DNA from: Kiritimatiellia bacterium
GTDB lineage: Bacteria > Verrucomicrobiota > Kiritimatiellia > RFP12 > DVOR01
NCBI GenBank assembly: GCA_017646485.1
Contig: JAGCML010000072.1
Location: forward strand, 1-5,206
Reading direction: 5' to 3'
Length of the DNA: 5,206 nt
A program made the position numbers and the translations under genes. Numbering within the stretch: the first letter of the stretch is position 1; each line of letters starts with the position of its first letter. Positions 1-5,206 of the stretch are shown piece after piece. The notes beneath the pieces are model-generated. The model made no database searches, was not told the origin of the DNA, and saw only the letters and a list, made by a program, of their open reading frames with translations.

Positions 1-848
1 ACATCACCTGCACGATACTGTGCCGTGAATGCATCCCAAGGATTCTGACGCAATGCACGTAAGGAGAGCGAAATACGTTCGGTTACGACATCAACGCTCA
101 ACACAAGCACTTCGACCGTATCGCCAATCTTCACAAGCGTATCGGCCTTCACATTGCGTTCCCAAGAGAGTTCGCGCATCGGCACCAGGCCTTCTGCGCC
201 ACCGAGATCCACAAATACACCGAAATCCATAATGCGCGTCACGGTACCTTCACGTGTCTGCCCCTCTGCGAGTTCTGCAAAGAGTGCCGCGCGCTTTTCC
301 GAGCGTTCCTTTTCCAAGAGTACACGACGCGAAACGAGCACATTCAAGCCACGATCATCTTCGGCATATTCCGTAATCAAGAAGGTCTGACGTGTACCAA
401 CCACTTCAGCAGGTTCCGTACGATAGAGCCCAATCTGCGAGTAAGGGCAGAAAGCACGCTGACCAGCGAGATCAATTTCATAGCCGCCCTTCACCTCTGC
501 CTTCACAATACCATCGATAGGCGTCTTGGCTTCATAGGCCTGTTGCAACACGGCATCCCCACGGCCCACGGCCTTATTGCGTGCCGTAAAGGTCATATTG
601 CCCTGACGCATACCCACGAACCACACCTTAATGCGTTCGCCTTCCTGCGCACGAAGCGTGCCATCTTCTAAAATGAATTCTTCTTTATTGACGATGCCTT
701 CATCCTTTGCGCCGACATCCAGCACCACATAATTACCCTTGGTCGACCCCACACGTGCGGTGACCGCCTCACCAGGATTGAAGCCTTTACGATAATTCAA
801 ACCACCCGCGGCAAGCATCGCCGCAAAATCTGCCTTAGAATCTGCCAT
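1..848 (-). CDS. rpsA: Ribosomal protein S1-type protein, N-terminal 282 residues (3' end beyond window)
   Basis: The minus strand is open from an ATG at 848 to the left edge, giving MADSKADFAAMLAAGG at the N-terminus and at least 282 residues. Three S1 (OB-fold) repeats are visible. Repeat 1 is about residues 26-92 and divergent, with 'YVVLDVGAKDEGIV'. Repeat 2 is about 109-176, with 'GIVKAEVKGGYEIDL'. Repeat 3 is about 198-265 and canonical, with 'GTVTRIMDFGVFVDLGG', 'EGLVPMRELSW' and 'RISLSLRAL', followed by the 'NPW' typical between S1 repeats. S1 family proteins bind mRNA at the 30S subunit and help initiation on structured or weakly Shine-Dalgarno-led messages. A well-placed ribosome binding site fixes the start. 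The order of divergent repeats followed by a canonical one fits S1 better than single-domain S1 proteins, PNPase or Tex, but the missing C-terminus means the repeat count, and so the strict rpsA assignment, cannot be confirmed. The gene is transcribed away from the tRNA-ispF unit. Confidence 0.88.
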   Translation of the reverse strand, partial: MADSKADFAAMLAAGGLNYRKGFNPGEAVTARVGSTKGNYVVLDVGAKDEGIVNKEEFILEDGTLRAQEGERIKVWFVGMRQGNMTFTARNKAVGRGDAVLQQAYEAKTPIDGIVKAEVKGGYEIDLAGQRAFCPYSQIGLYRTEPAEVVGTRQTFLITEYAEDDRGLNVLVSRRVLLEKERSEKRAALFAELAEGQTREGTVTRIMDFGVFVDLGGAEGLVPMRELSWERNVKADTLVKIGDTVEVLVLSVDVVTERISLSLRALRQNPWDAFTAQYRAGD

Positions 849-857
849 TTTTACTGA

Positions 858-864
858 TCCTTTC
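858..864 (-). promoter_or_regulatory. Shine-Dalgarno for the S1 gene
   Basis: Read on the minus strand this is GAAAGGA, ending 9 bases before the ATG at 848. It is a good match to the anti-Shine-Dalgarno and decides the start of the S1 protein; no other in-frame ATG nearby has a comparable site. Confidence 0.75.
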
Positions 865-882
865 AAATAAAAAACGCGCGTT

Positions 883-891
883 ATTTTATCA
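883..891 (-). promoter_or_regulatory. Candidate extended -10 promoter for the S1 gene
   Basis: On the minus strand this reads TGATAAAAT, that is TGn followed by TAAAAT (5 of 6 to the sigma-70 consensus), about 35 bases before the start codon. No good -35 hexamer is found at 16-18 bases; the nearest candidate is only TTAGTA-like. A perfect 10-base palindrome, AACGCGCGTT at 873-882, lies immediately downstream where transcription would begin and could be a binding site. The promoter role is inferred from position and motif only. Confidence 0.35.
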
Positions 892-1079
892 CAAAACCCC
901 TTCTACTAACGTCTCATCCCTTCTTTTCTCTTCCCTTCATCCCCACAACCATCCGCTTCCGGCACGATATCTCCCCTCCATTCGCATGCGTTGATTTCAT
1001 CTTCACCCCTTCATCCTTTCGTAATCCCCCTCTCATAATCACATTCTCAAAGAAAAGAGATGCTTTTTATACACATTTA

Positions 1080-1088
1080 TGGTACACT
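1080..1088 (+). promoter_or_regulatory. Candidate extended -10 promoter for tRNA-Leu/ispF
   Basis: The sequence TGGTACACT is TGn followed by TACACT and ends 14 bases before the first base of the tRNA, so transcription would start about 8 bases upstream of the mature 5' end. The upstream stretch at 1060-1080 is AT-rich, but no convincing -35 hexamer is seen at the usual spacing. The call rests on motif and position. Confidence 0.35.
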
Positions 1089-1102
1089 TTCGCACATTTC
1101 CA

Positions 1103-1187
1103 GGGCTCGTGGTGAAACTGGTAGACACGCAGGATTTAGGTTCCTGTATCGCGAGATGTGAGGGTTCGAGTCCCTCCGGGCCCACCA
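1103..1187 (+). tRNA. tRNA-Leu (UAG), CCA encoded
   Basis: An 85-base cloverleaf reads directly from the sequence. The 7-bp acceptor stem is GGGCTCG (1103-1109) with CGGGCCC (1177-1183), including one G-U pair, followed by discriminator A and an encoded CCA. The anticodon stem CAGGA/TCCTG encloses the loop TTTAGGT, with anticodon TAG at 1137-1139, reading CUA and probably other CUN codons. The T arm is GAGGG-TTCGAGT-CCCTC (1160-1176). The long variable arm (about 1147-1159, with ATC-GCGA-GAT able to pair) marks a class II tRNA, and the D loop has the usual GG. There is no terminator after the CCA, and ispF begins 32 bases later, so the tRNA is probably cut from a transcript shared with ispF. 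Confidence 0.97.
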
Positions 1188-1219
1188 TTCATTTCCTCAC
1201 CTTACCGCTAAAAATAATT

Positions 1220-1699
1220 ATGTTTCGTTCTGGCATTGGTTTTGATACGCATCGTTTAGTGGAAGATCGTAAACTCATTTTAGGGGGGATTGAAATTCCG
1301 CATGCCTATGGTTTATTAGGGCACTCTGATGCAGATGTGCTCACCCATGCCATTATGGATGCACTCCTTGGGGCAATCGCCGCTGGTGACATTGGCCAAC
1401 ACTTCCCCGACACGGATGACAAATGGAAAGGCGCTGATAGCGTTAAACTTTTAGAAGCGGTCACCGCCCTTCTCCTTGAAAAGGGATGGCGCATCAACAA
1501 TGTGGATGCCACTGTTCTCGCTGAACGCCCCAAACTCATGCCCCACCTGCCTGCCATGCGCGAAAAGCTCGCCCTTGCAATGCAAATTTCGACGGATGCC
1601 GTCTCCCTTAAGGCAACCACCGTGGAAGGCCTTGGCGCTATTGGTCGCCGTGAGGGCATTTCTGCCATGGCGGTCGCCACGGTTGTTCCCGCCTCCTAA
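1220..1699 (+). CDS. ispF: 2-C-methyl-D-erythritol 2,4-cyclodiphosphate synthase
   Basis: This 159-residue protein is full length for IspF. The enzyme converts CDP-methylerythritol 2-phosphate to methylerythritol 2,4-cyclodiphosphate with release of CMP, in the cytoplasmic MEP pathway to isoprenoids; family members are homotrimers with a divalent metal in each site. Visible signatures are 'GIGFDTHRL' with metal ligands D9 and H11, '[19 protein letters not shown]' with H35 and the third ligand H43, '[11 protein letters not shown]' (57-66), 'AERPKLMPH' (101-109, CMP-binding loop with K105), and '[17 protein letters not shown]' (131-147, with T133, T134 and E136). The start at 1220 is chosen because '[11 protein letters not shown]' is the normal family N-terminus. 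An in-frame ATG at 1079 would add 47 residues read through the tRNA and is rejected. No Shine-Dalgarno precedes the ATG: the sequence is AT-rich, 'aaaaataatt'. There is no ispD beside it. Confidence 0.96.
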   Translation: MFRSGIGFDTHRLVEDRKLILGGIEIPHAYGLLGHSDADVLTHAIMDALLGAIAAGDIGQHFPDTDDKWKGADSVKLLEAVTALLLEKGWRINNVDATVLAERPKLMPHLPAMREKLALAMQISTDAVSLKATTVEGLGAIGRREGISAMAVATVVPAS

Positions 1700-1796
1700 C
1701 CCTTCCATCCGTTACAAGCGTCCACACATAAGCCTCAACCGCTTCATTCTCCGTTCTGCTTCGTAACCATTCATTTCCGCCCCACCTACTCAAATT

Positions 1797-1803
1797 GGGA
1801 GGA
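1797..1803 (+). promoter_or_regulatory. Shine-Dalgarno for the C10 protease gene
   Basis: GGGAGGA lies 6 bases before the ATG at 1810. It is a near-perfect anti-Shine-Dalgarno match and fixes the start that yields the signal peptide. It contrasts with ispF upstream, which has no such site. The preceding spacer from 1700 shows no clear terminator or promoter, so independent transcription is not demonstrated. Confidence 0.85.
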
Positions 1804-1809
1804 TTCTAA

Positions 1810-4698
1810 ATGAATTTGACCTTCAAATTCACGCTTTTGGCAACATTCACCCTCATCACAAGCACCTCTCTCTTCGCACGATGGACGACGCAAGAGGAAG
1901 TGATGCGCGCAGCCACGACCACCTTGGCAAAGCCGCTTTTCCAAAAGAACTTCCCGAATGCCTCCATCGCCTCTGTGGTTGATTTAGGCGACTTGTGGTG
2001 CGTCAACTTGGCCCCGAAAGGTCATCTGCTTTTCGCCGCAAGCACAAAACAAACGCCGTTGCTCGCCTATGGCTTCGGCACCTATGCCACACCAAACGAA
2101 AAGAGCCCTGAATTCACCCTTTTGTCTGGCATGCACCGACGTGCAAAGCAGTTGGAAAGTCAAACCGTTGCCACCTTCTCCACATCACTCACGCCTGCTG
2201 AAGCCGAATGGGAGGCGCTCCTCAATCCTCAACCTAAAGCCCAGTTCTTCACCGTAACGGAAGAGGAAAAAGAAGAAGGTGAAGAAGAAGAGGGGTTATC
2301 CGACAGTGTGGATCTCACATCAGAGGATGGCTGGAATACCGATTGGAACCAATGCGAACCGTGGAATGACTTTTGTCCCCAGTTCGGCGCCGAGTCTGCA
2401 GCTAAAAATGCCTACCACAATCGTGCTCCCGTGGGATGCGCGGCCACCATGTATACACAAATCATGAAGTATTATGAATGGCCCCAACGCATCGATACGA
2501 TTTACGCAGACACCTTGACCGCTCACGCAAGTGTTTTAAAAGATGACGAGGGCAACCGCATTGATTATGACATGCGCTTCCATGGTGGTCTCCCCATCCA
2601 GTGGGACAAAATCGAGAATCACTATTGGGAAATCAACACTTTGGAATCTGGCGCAGAGACAATGGCCCGCCTCTATAGCTCTGAAAAAGACCGCTTCGAC
2701 GTTGCACGCCTTGGATTGCTCATTGACATCATAGCCAAAATGGAGTTTAACGCTGCGGACACGGACGGTTCGGGTACCACGCTTGTTAATGGCTGTAGTA
2801 ATGATTGGTATGAATTCGGCACGACAGAGAGCAAAGATACCACGGAAGAAAAAAATGTTCCCTTCACCGAAGAACAATTACAGAATATCAAAACGGTCCT
2901 CTCAGATGGTATGCCTTTGCCCGCATCCATTCCTGGTCACGCAATCTTTGTCTGTGGCTACCAAGAAACTGAAGGAGAAACCTTCCTCAGACTGAATTAC
3001 GGTTGGAACAACAGTAAACACAACGAAAATGATACGGAAGGGTCCAATCGCTACTACCTCGCAGGTACCGTAGAAAATAAGAAAGAAGATGCGACACAAC
3101 TTGATGCATGGGTTCTGGGTCATGCACCCAAAATGCAAGTACAAGTCACCCCCTTGCCCAAGGTCGTCAATGTAAACGCCTTACCCACCTTGACGTGGAT
3201 GGTCCCCAAGTACCACGCTGAGGACTTTACCTCCTTTACCGTGTCAGCTACGCCCTACTCCGCTGACGCAACCACAACCTACGACACGATAGATGCTTTC
3301 GAAGATGCCACCGCAGATGAAAACCTCTTTAGCATCTCCACCCTTGAAGATGAAGCAGGCAACCAAGCGGATGCGCTGACCATCAACGCCTCCCAATATG
3401 GTATTGAGGTCTACGCCTTCCCAGAGGCCTTCATCCCAACAGAAGACACCACCTTCTCCTTTGATATCACCGATTTGCGCAACAATAAAGAAGAACCCTT
3501 TAACACCATGGTCAATGTTCAATTATGGAACGAAGAGGACATGACATGGAAAACGCTCGCAACCTTCCCAGAGAAGAATCAAGACTTACCCGAGGCTATT
3601 GAACTCTCCTTAGCCAATGTTGCTAATCGTTTTTGTAAATTACGCCTCTCCCTCTCTGATGCGGAAGAAGATGAAGAGGAGGAAGGGGAAGAGGACGGGA
3701 ACGAAGAAAATGAAGGGGAAGGAAACGAAGAGAGCGCTCAAACGCCCTATTATGCCTTGACCAACCTCATCCTCGACAACGTCTACGCACCAGGCACAAC
3801 GAAAACAAAGAACATTACAAAAGCCGCTACGCGTAAGCTTGCCCTCACCACGAACTTAATGCCAGAAGTTGGCGCACGTTATCGCATCAAAGTCAACGCC
3901 ACAACCGCCGAAAATGACCCCGTTCACTTTGGTGAAACCTTCACGCGCCTCACCGATGAAGCCGTTGCCACGCCCAGCATTCAATCAATCACCCCGATGG
4001 GTGACACATCGTTAATTGATGACATCCTCCTGAAGGGTGATTTGTATGGCACTTCGACATTCCGCGTGACCTGTAACGATGACGTCACCAAGATACGCGT
4101 ATGGCCGAGCTGCACCACCCTCATTACAGATGATGACATCACCATCGAGAAACAGGACAATGCATCCGTCTTTGACATCACAATTCAATCCCCTGAATTT
4201 AATCCATCGGAGTTAGACGCTTTGGATGGTTCGCGCATGATCCTCACCCTTGAAGCACGCACAGCACAAGGCAATGTGGTTTATCGTGACATCACCCTTG
4301 CCCTTCGCACCGTCATTGAATGGAGCGTTGATACAGAAACCTTGGAAATCCCGCGCGCCTGGTTCCGTGAGTACAACTTGGCAGATGCTGACACCTCTGT
4401 AGATGAATTAACGGTAGAGGAATTAAAGGCCCTTGCGGAAGAGGATTATGACGAGGACGGTCTCCTCAACTGGCAGGAATACCTCTGCGGCACCAACCCC
4501 ACCGATGACACGGCCAAACTGCAGATTAAGGACTTAGTCTTTAATGAGGATGGAACGCTCCAAAAGGTCATCTACACCCCAGAAACAGCAGCAAACGGCA
4601 CCATCACACTTGAAGGTAAAGCCACTTTAACCGATGCCTCGTGGGCAGCAGCAGATTTGACCACCCACCGATTCTTCCGCCTCCGCGTCACCAAATAA
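1810..4698 (+). CDS. Secreted C10-family (streptopain/SpeB-type) cysteine protease, multidomain
   Basis: This 962-residue protein is predicted to be an exported protease precursor. Residues 1-23 are a signal peptide (MNLTFKF, a hydrophobic core, then SLFA before R24). Residues 24 to about 145 resemble the Spi/SpeB propeptide ('VVDLGDLWCVNLAPKGHLLFAAS', 'PLLAYGFG'). An acidic linker at 151-162 separates it from the catalytic domain, about 170-437. That domain has 'WNQCEPWNDFCPQ' (Q181 probably the oxyanion-hole residue), 'PVGCAATMYTQIMKYYEWP' with nucleophile C210, 'GHAIFVCGY' with H377, and 'LNYGWNN' (N396, W399) in place of the family's NWGWGG. Then follow an Fn3-like stretch (about 440-535, 'PTLTWMVPKYHAEDFTSFTV'), a beta-sandwich resembling adhesion or jelly-roll domains (about 528-660, 'LTNLILDNVYA') broken by an acidic insert at 617-641, two further beta-rich regions (about 675-715 and 720-835), an EF-hand-like loop at 879-890, and a short C-terminal beta module ending 'RFFRLRV'. 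Catalytic Cys and His are intact, so activity is likely. Substrate and exact location are unknown. The protein is much longer than classic SpeB (about 400 residues). Confidence 0.88.
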   Translation: MNLTFKFTLLATFTLITSTSLFARWTTQEEVMRAATTTLAKPLFQKNFPNASIASVVDLGDLWCVNLAPKGHLLFAASTKQTPLLAYGFGTYATPNEKSPEFTLLSGMHRRAKQLESQTVATFSTSLTPAEAEWEALLNPQPKAQFFTVTEEEKEEGEEEEGLSDSVDLTSEDGWNTDWNQCEPWNDFCPQFGAESAAKNAYHNRAPVGCAATMYTQIMKYYEWPQRIDTIYADTLTAHASVLKDDEGNRIDYDMRFHGGLPIQWDKIENHYWEINTLESGAETMARLYSSEKDRFDVARLGLLIDIIAKMEFNAADTDGSGTTLVNGCSNDWYEFGTTESKDTTEEKNVPFTEEQLQNIKTVLSDGMPLPASIPGHAIFVCGYQETEGETFLRLNYGWNNSKHNENDTEGSNRYYLAGTVENKKEDATQLDAWVLGHAPKMQVQVTPLPKVVNVNALPTLTWMVPKYHAEDFTSFTVSATPYSADATTTYDTIDAFEDATADENLFSISTLEDEAGNQADALTINASQYGIEVYAFPEAFIPTEDTTFSFDITDLRNNKEEPFNTMVNVQLWNEEDMTWKTLATFPEKNQDLPEAIELSLANVANRFCKLRLSLSDAEEDEEEEGEEDGNEENEGEGNEESAQTPYYALTNLILDNVYAPGTTKTKNITKAATRKLALTTNLMPEVGARYRIKVNATTAENDPVHFGETFTRLTDEAVATPSIQSITPMGDTSLIDDILLKGDLYGTSTFRVTCNDDVTKIRVWPSCTTLITDDDITIEKQDNASVFDITIQSPEFNPSELDALDGSRMILTLEARTAQGNVVYRDITLALRTVIEWSVDTETLEIPRAWFREYNLADADTSVDELTVEELKALAEEDYDEDGLLNWQEYLCGTNPTDDTAKLQIKDLVFNEDGTLQKVIYTPETAANGTITLEGKATLTDASWAAADLTTHRFFRLRVTK
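4444..4479 (+). other. EF-hand/TSP3-like calcium loop in the C10 protease
   Basis: Residues 879-890 read DYDEDGLLNWQE. This places D, D, D, G, N and E at positions 1, 3, 5, 6, 9 and 12 of a canonical calcium loop. The following 'YLCGTNPTDD' matches the E-x-x-x-GT(N/D)PTD segment that commonly follows such loops in secreted proteins of Verrucomicrobiota-type bacteria. Only one loop is present, so it is neither a full dockerin pair nor a TSP3 array. It probably acts as a calcium-stabilised hinge before the C-terminal module. Confidence 0.7.
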
Positions 4699-4718
4699 TC
4701 CCAATCCACCCATTTACC

Positions 4719-4759
4719 AAAAACATTCGGCTTATCCCTCCTTGGGATAAGCCGAATGT
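4719..4759. terminator. 16-bp perfect hairpin after the protease gene; U-tract on the minus strand
   Basis: ACATTCGGCTTATCCC (4723-4738) pairs perfectly with GGGATAAGCCGAATGT (4744-4759) around the loop TCCTT. It begins 25 bases after the stop codon of the protease. On the plus strand it is followed by GCATTAGG, with no U-tract. On the minus strand the hairpin is followed by TTTTT, the textbook intrinsic terminator form. It may still end or protect the 3' end of the protease mRNA as a plain stem-loop, but as an intrinsic terminator it fits leftward transcription entering from the right. Confidence 0.75.
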
Positions 4760-4815
4760 GCATTAGGCCTCTACCTTCGGTCGCTCTCATAGAAATAGCA
4801 GATACCTCAAACAAA

Positions 4816-4835
4816 TCGGTCCAACAATGGACCGA
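4816..4835. repeat. Short perfect inverted repeat (8-bp stem, 4-base loop)
   Basis: TCGGTCCA (4816-4823) pairs with TGGACCGA (4828-4835) around ACAA. Neither strand has a following U-tract, so it is not an intrinsic terminator. It could be a protein-binding palindrome or part of a structured RNA. No function can be assigned. Confidence 0.6.
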
Positions 4836-4971
4836 CACAGGACATCACCATAACAAAGCGGTAATCCACTGTGAATAACACTTCACCATGCCACTGTGGA
4901 CAAAATACTCTCAGCCCACTCTTTTAACAGTCAGAGATCGCTACAATGCAGCGCGAAGCCTCCTCCCCTTA

Positions 4972-5003
4972 AGTGTGTGCGTCAGTAGGAGCGGCATAGT
5001 CGC
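4972..5003 (+). repeat. REP-like repeat, copy 1
   Basis: This is the first of two 32-base direct repeats that match at 29 of 32 positions; all three differences are transitions. The core GTAGGAGCGGCATAGTCGC (4985-5003) has the form of a REP element: a GTAG tetranucleotide followed by a short imperfect palindrome. The stem GCGGC/GTCGC around ATA keeps pairing as plus-strand RNA through a G-U pair, while on the minus strand the same position would be an A-C mismatch. Confidence 0.6.
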
Positions 5004-5038
5004 CCCTTTCTTACAGCCGTGGGCAGGCTCATTTGCGC

Positions 5039-5070
5039 AGTGCGTGCGTCAGTAGGAGCGGCGTAGCCGC
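5039..5070 (+). repeat. REP-like repeat, copy 2
   Basis: This is the second copy, same orientation, 67 bases downstream of the first. Its core GTAGGAGCGGCGTAGCCGC (5052-5070) contains a perfect 5-bp stem, GCGGC/GCCGC around GTA. The core resembles REP sequences known from proteobacteria (GTAG, GGAG, then a GC-rich hairpin). Those are mobilised in trans by RAYT transposases; no such gene is in this window. Confidence 0.6.
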
Positions 5071-5080
5071 ATTCGTATGA

Positions 5081-5110
5081 GTAGTGCCGCAGGGTGCGGC
5101 GTCACCCTGC
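5081..5110 (+). repeat. Third GTAG-led stem-loop, related to the REP-like pair
   Basis: GTAG at 5081-5084 is followed by two overlapping, mutually exclusive hairpins. One is GCCGC-AGGGT-GCGGC (5086-5100). The other, stronger, is GCAGGGTG-CGGCGT-CACCCTGC (5089-5110), a perfect 8-bp stem. It shares the GTAG-plus-palindrome plan and orientation of the two 32-base repeats but not their sequence, so the relationship is inferred. Confidence 0.45.
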
Positions 5111-5169
5111 ATCTCTCCCACAAATCACAGCGAGCCAGCGTGCGTAATCCACACCCTCTGAAACAACTA

Positions 5170-5202
5170 AAGCCTTTTTGAAGATGAAAAAGGCTTATTT
5201 TG
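5170..5202 (+). terminator. Terminator-like hairpin at the right edge
   Basis: AAGCCTTTTT (5170-5179) pairs with AAAAAGGCTT (5187-5196) around a 7-base loop, followed by ATTTTG on the plus strand. The U-tract is short but better than that on the minus strand (TAGTTGTTTC), so rightward termination is favoured and a bidirectional role is possible. No rightward gene ends just before it. It may therefore serve a convergent gene beyond the window or back up termination from the protease gene about 470 bases upstream. Confidence 0.55.
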
Positions 5203-5206
5203 AAAA

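Larger units (their letters stand above)
849..1102. other. Divergent intergenic region between the S1 gene and tRNA-Leu
   Basis: These 254 bases contain no credible coding frame. The plus strand from about 895 to 1040 is strongly pyrimidine-rich, with repeated short C/T words such as 'cttcatcc' and 'ttcacccc'. It includes the small palindrome CGCATGCG at 983-990. No rho-independent terminator is seen, as expected for a divergent spacer. The region must carry the promoters for both the S1 gene and the tRNA-ispF unit. Confidence 0.6.
4760..5206. other. Non-coding, structure-rich intergenic region
   Basis: No credible gene is seen on either strand over these 447 bases: open frames are short, lack Shine-Dalgarno sites and run through the repeats. 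The stretch holds an 8-bp hairpin at 4816-4835, DnaA-box-like words at 4870-4878 and 4895-4903 with a weaker one at 5145-5153, two 32-base repeats with REP-like cores, a third stem-loop at 5081-5110, and a terminator-like hairpin at the right edge. No signature of tmRNA, RNase P RNA, SRP RNA or a tRNA was recognised. An undetected small RNA cannot be excluded. Confidence 0.6.

Noticed and set aside
29..390. Plus-strand open frames at 29-232 and 154-390
   Set aside because: They are antisense to the well-supported S1 gene, have low-complexity Arg/Ser-rich composition and no recognisable domains.
1079..1219. Upstream in-frame start adding 47 residues to IspF
   Set aside because: The extension is a translation of the tRNA-Leu gene and its flanks; the family N-terminus begins at 1220.
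1306..1708. Minus-strand open frames opposite ispF, and a plus-strand frame at 1476-1766
   Set aside because: They are shadows of ispF with no ribosome binding site or family signature.
1700..1809. Possible terminator or promoter between ispF and the protease gene
   Set aside because: No convincing hairpin with U-tract and no recognisable -35/-10 pair was found; only the Shine-Dalgarno at 1797-1803 is supported.
1806..4181. Numerous 60-113 codon frames within the protease gene on both strands
   Set aside because: All overlap a single 962-codon gene with clear domain content; none has an independent signal.
4572..4838. Minus-strand 88-codon frame across the protease 3' end and the 16-bp hairpin
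   Set aside because: It is antisense to the C-terminal module and runs through the hairpin; the protein has no recognisable features and no clear Shine-Dalgarno.
4888..5055. Plus-strand 55-codon frame beginning MPLWTKYSQP
   Set aside because: It has no Shine-Dalgarno and runs through repeat copy 1 into copy 2, so the frame is a by-product of the repeats.
4972..5070. Minimal CRISPR-like arrangement: two 32-base repeats separated by 35 bases
   Set aside because: The copies differ at three positions, no third copy lies at the expected spacing on either side, the repeat has a REP-type GTAG core, and no cas gene is present.

Overview
The window looks like ordinary bacterial chromosome of about 50% GC with long, tidy coding regions. 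The large secreted protein in the right half points to the Kiritimatiellota/Verrucomicrobiota/Lentisphaerota group. It combines a C10 cysteine protease, beta-sandwich modules, acidic Glu-rich tracts, one DxDxDG calcium loop followed by an 'EYLCGTNPTD' segment, and a C-terminus ending in 'RFFRLRV'. That placement rests on remembered family style rather than a marker gene, so it is tentative.

Layout, left to right. (1) Positions 1-848, minus strand: the first 282 codons of a ribosomal protein S1-type protein with three S1 RNA-binding repeats visible; the gene continues beyond the left edge. (2) 849-1102: a pyrimidine-rich divergent intergenic region holding the S1 ribosome binding site and candidate promoters for both directions. 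(3) 1103-1187: tRNA-Leu (anticodon UAG) with an encoded CCA. (4) 1220-1699: ispF, the fifth enzyme of the MEP isoprenoid pathway, 32 bases after the tRNA, with no visible promoter or Shine-Dalgarno of its own. (5) 1810-4698: a 962-residue secreted C10 (streptopain-type) protease preceded by a strong Shine-Dalgarno. (6) 4699-5206: about 500 bases without a credible gene but rich in structure. It has a 16-bp perfect hairpin, an 8-bp hairpin, two near-identical 32-base repeats carrying a REP-like GTAG-plus-palindrome core, a third related stem-loop, and a terminator-like hairpin at the right edge.

The genes do not form one functional system. S1 and tRNA-Leu serve translation, ispF serves isoprenoid precursor synthesis, and the protease is an exported accessory enzyme, probably for digesting or processing protein outside the cytoplasm. 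The tRNA and ispF are probably on one transcript. No mobile element, cas gene or defence system is visible. The features most worth a second look are the architecture of the protease (acidic inserts, divergent active-site lid) and the REP-like cluster at the right end.
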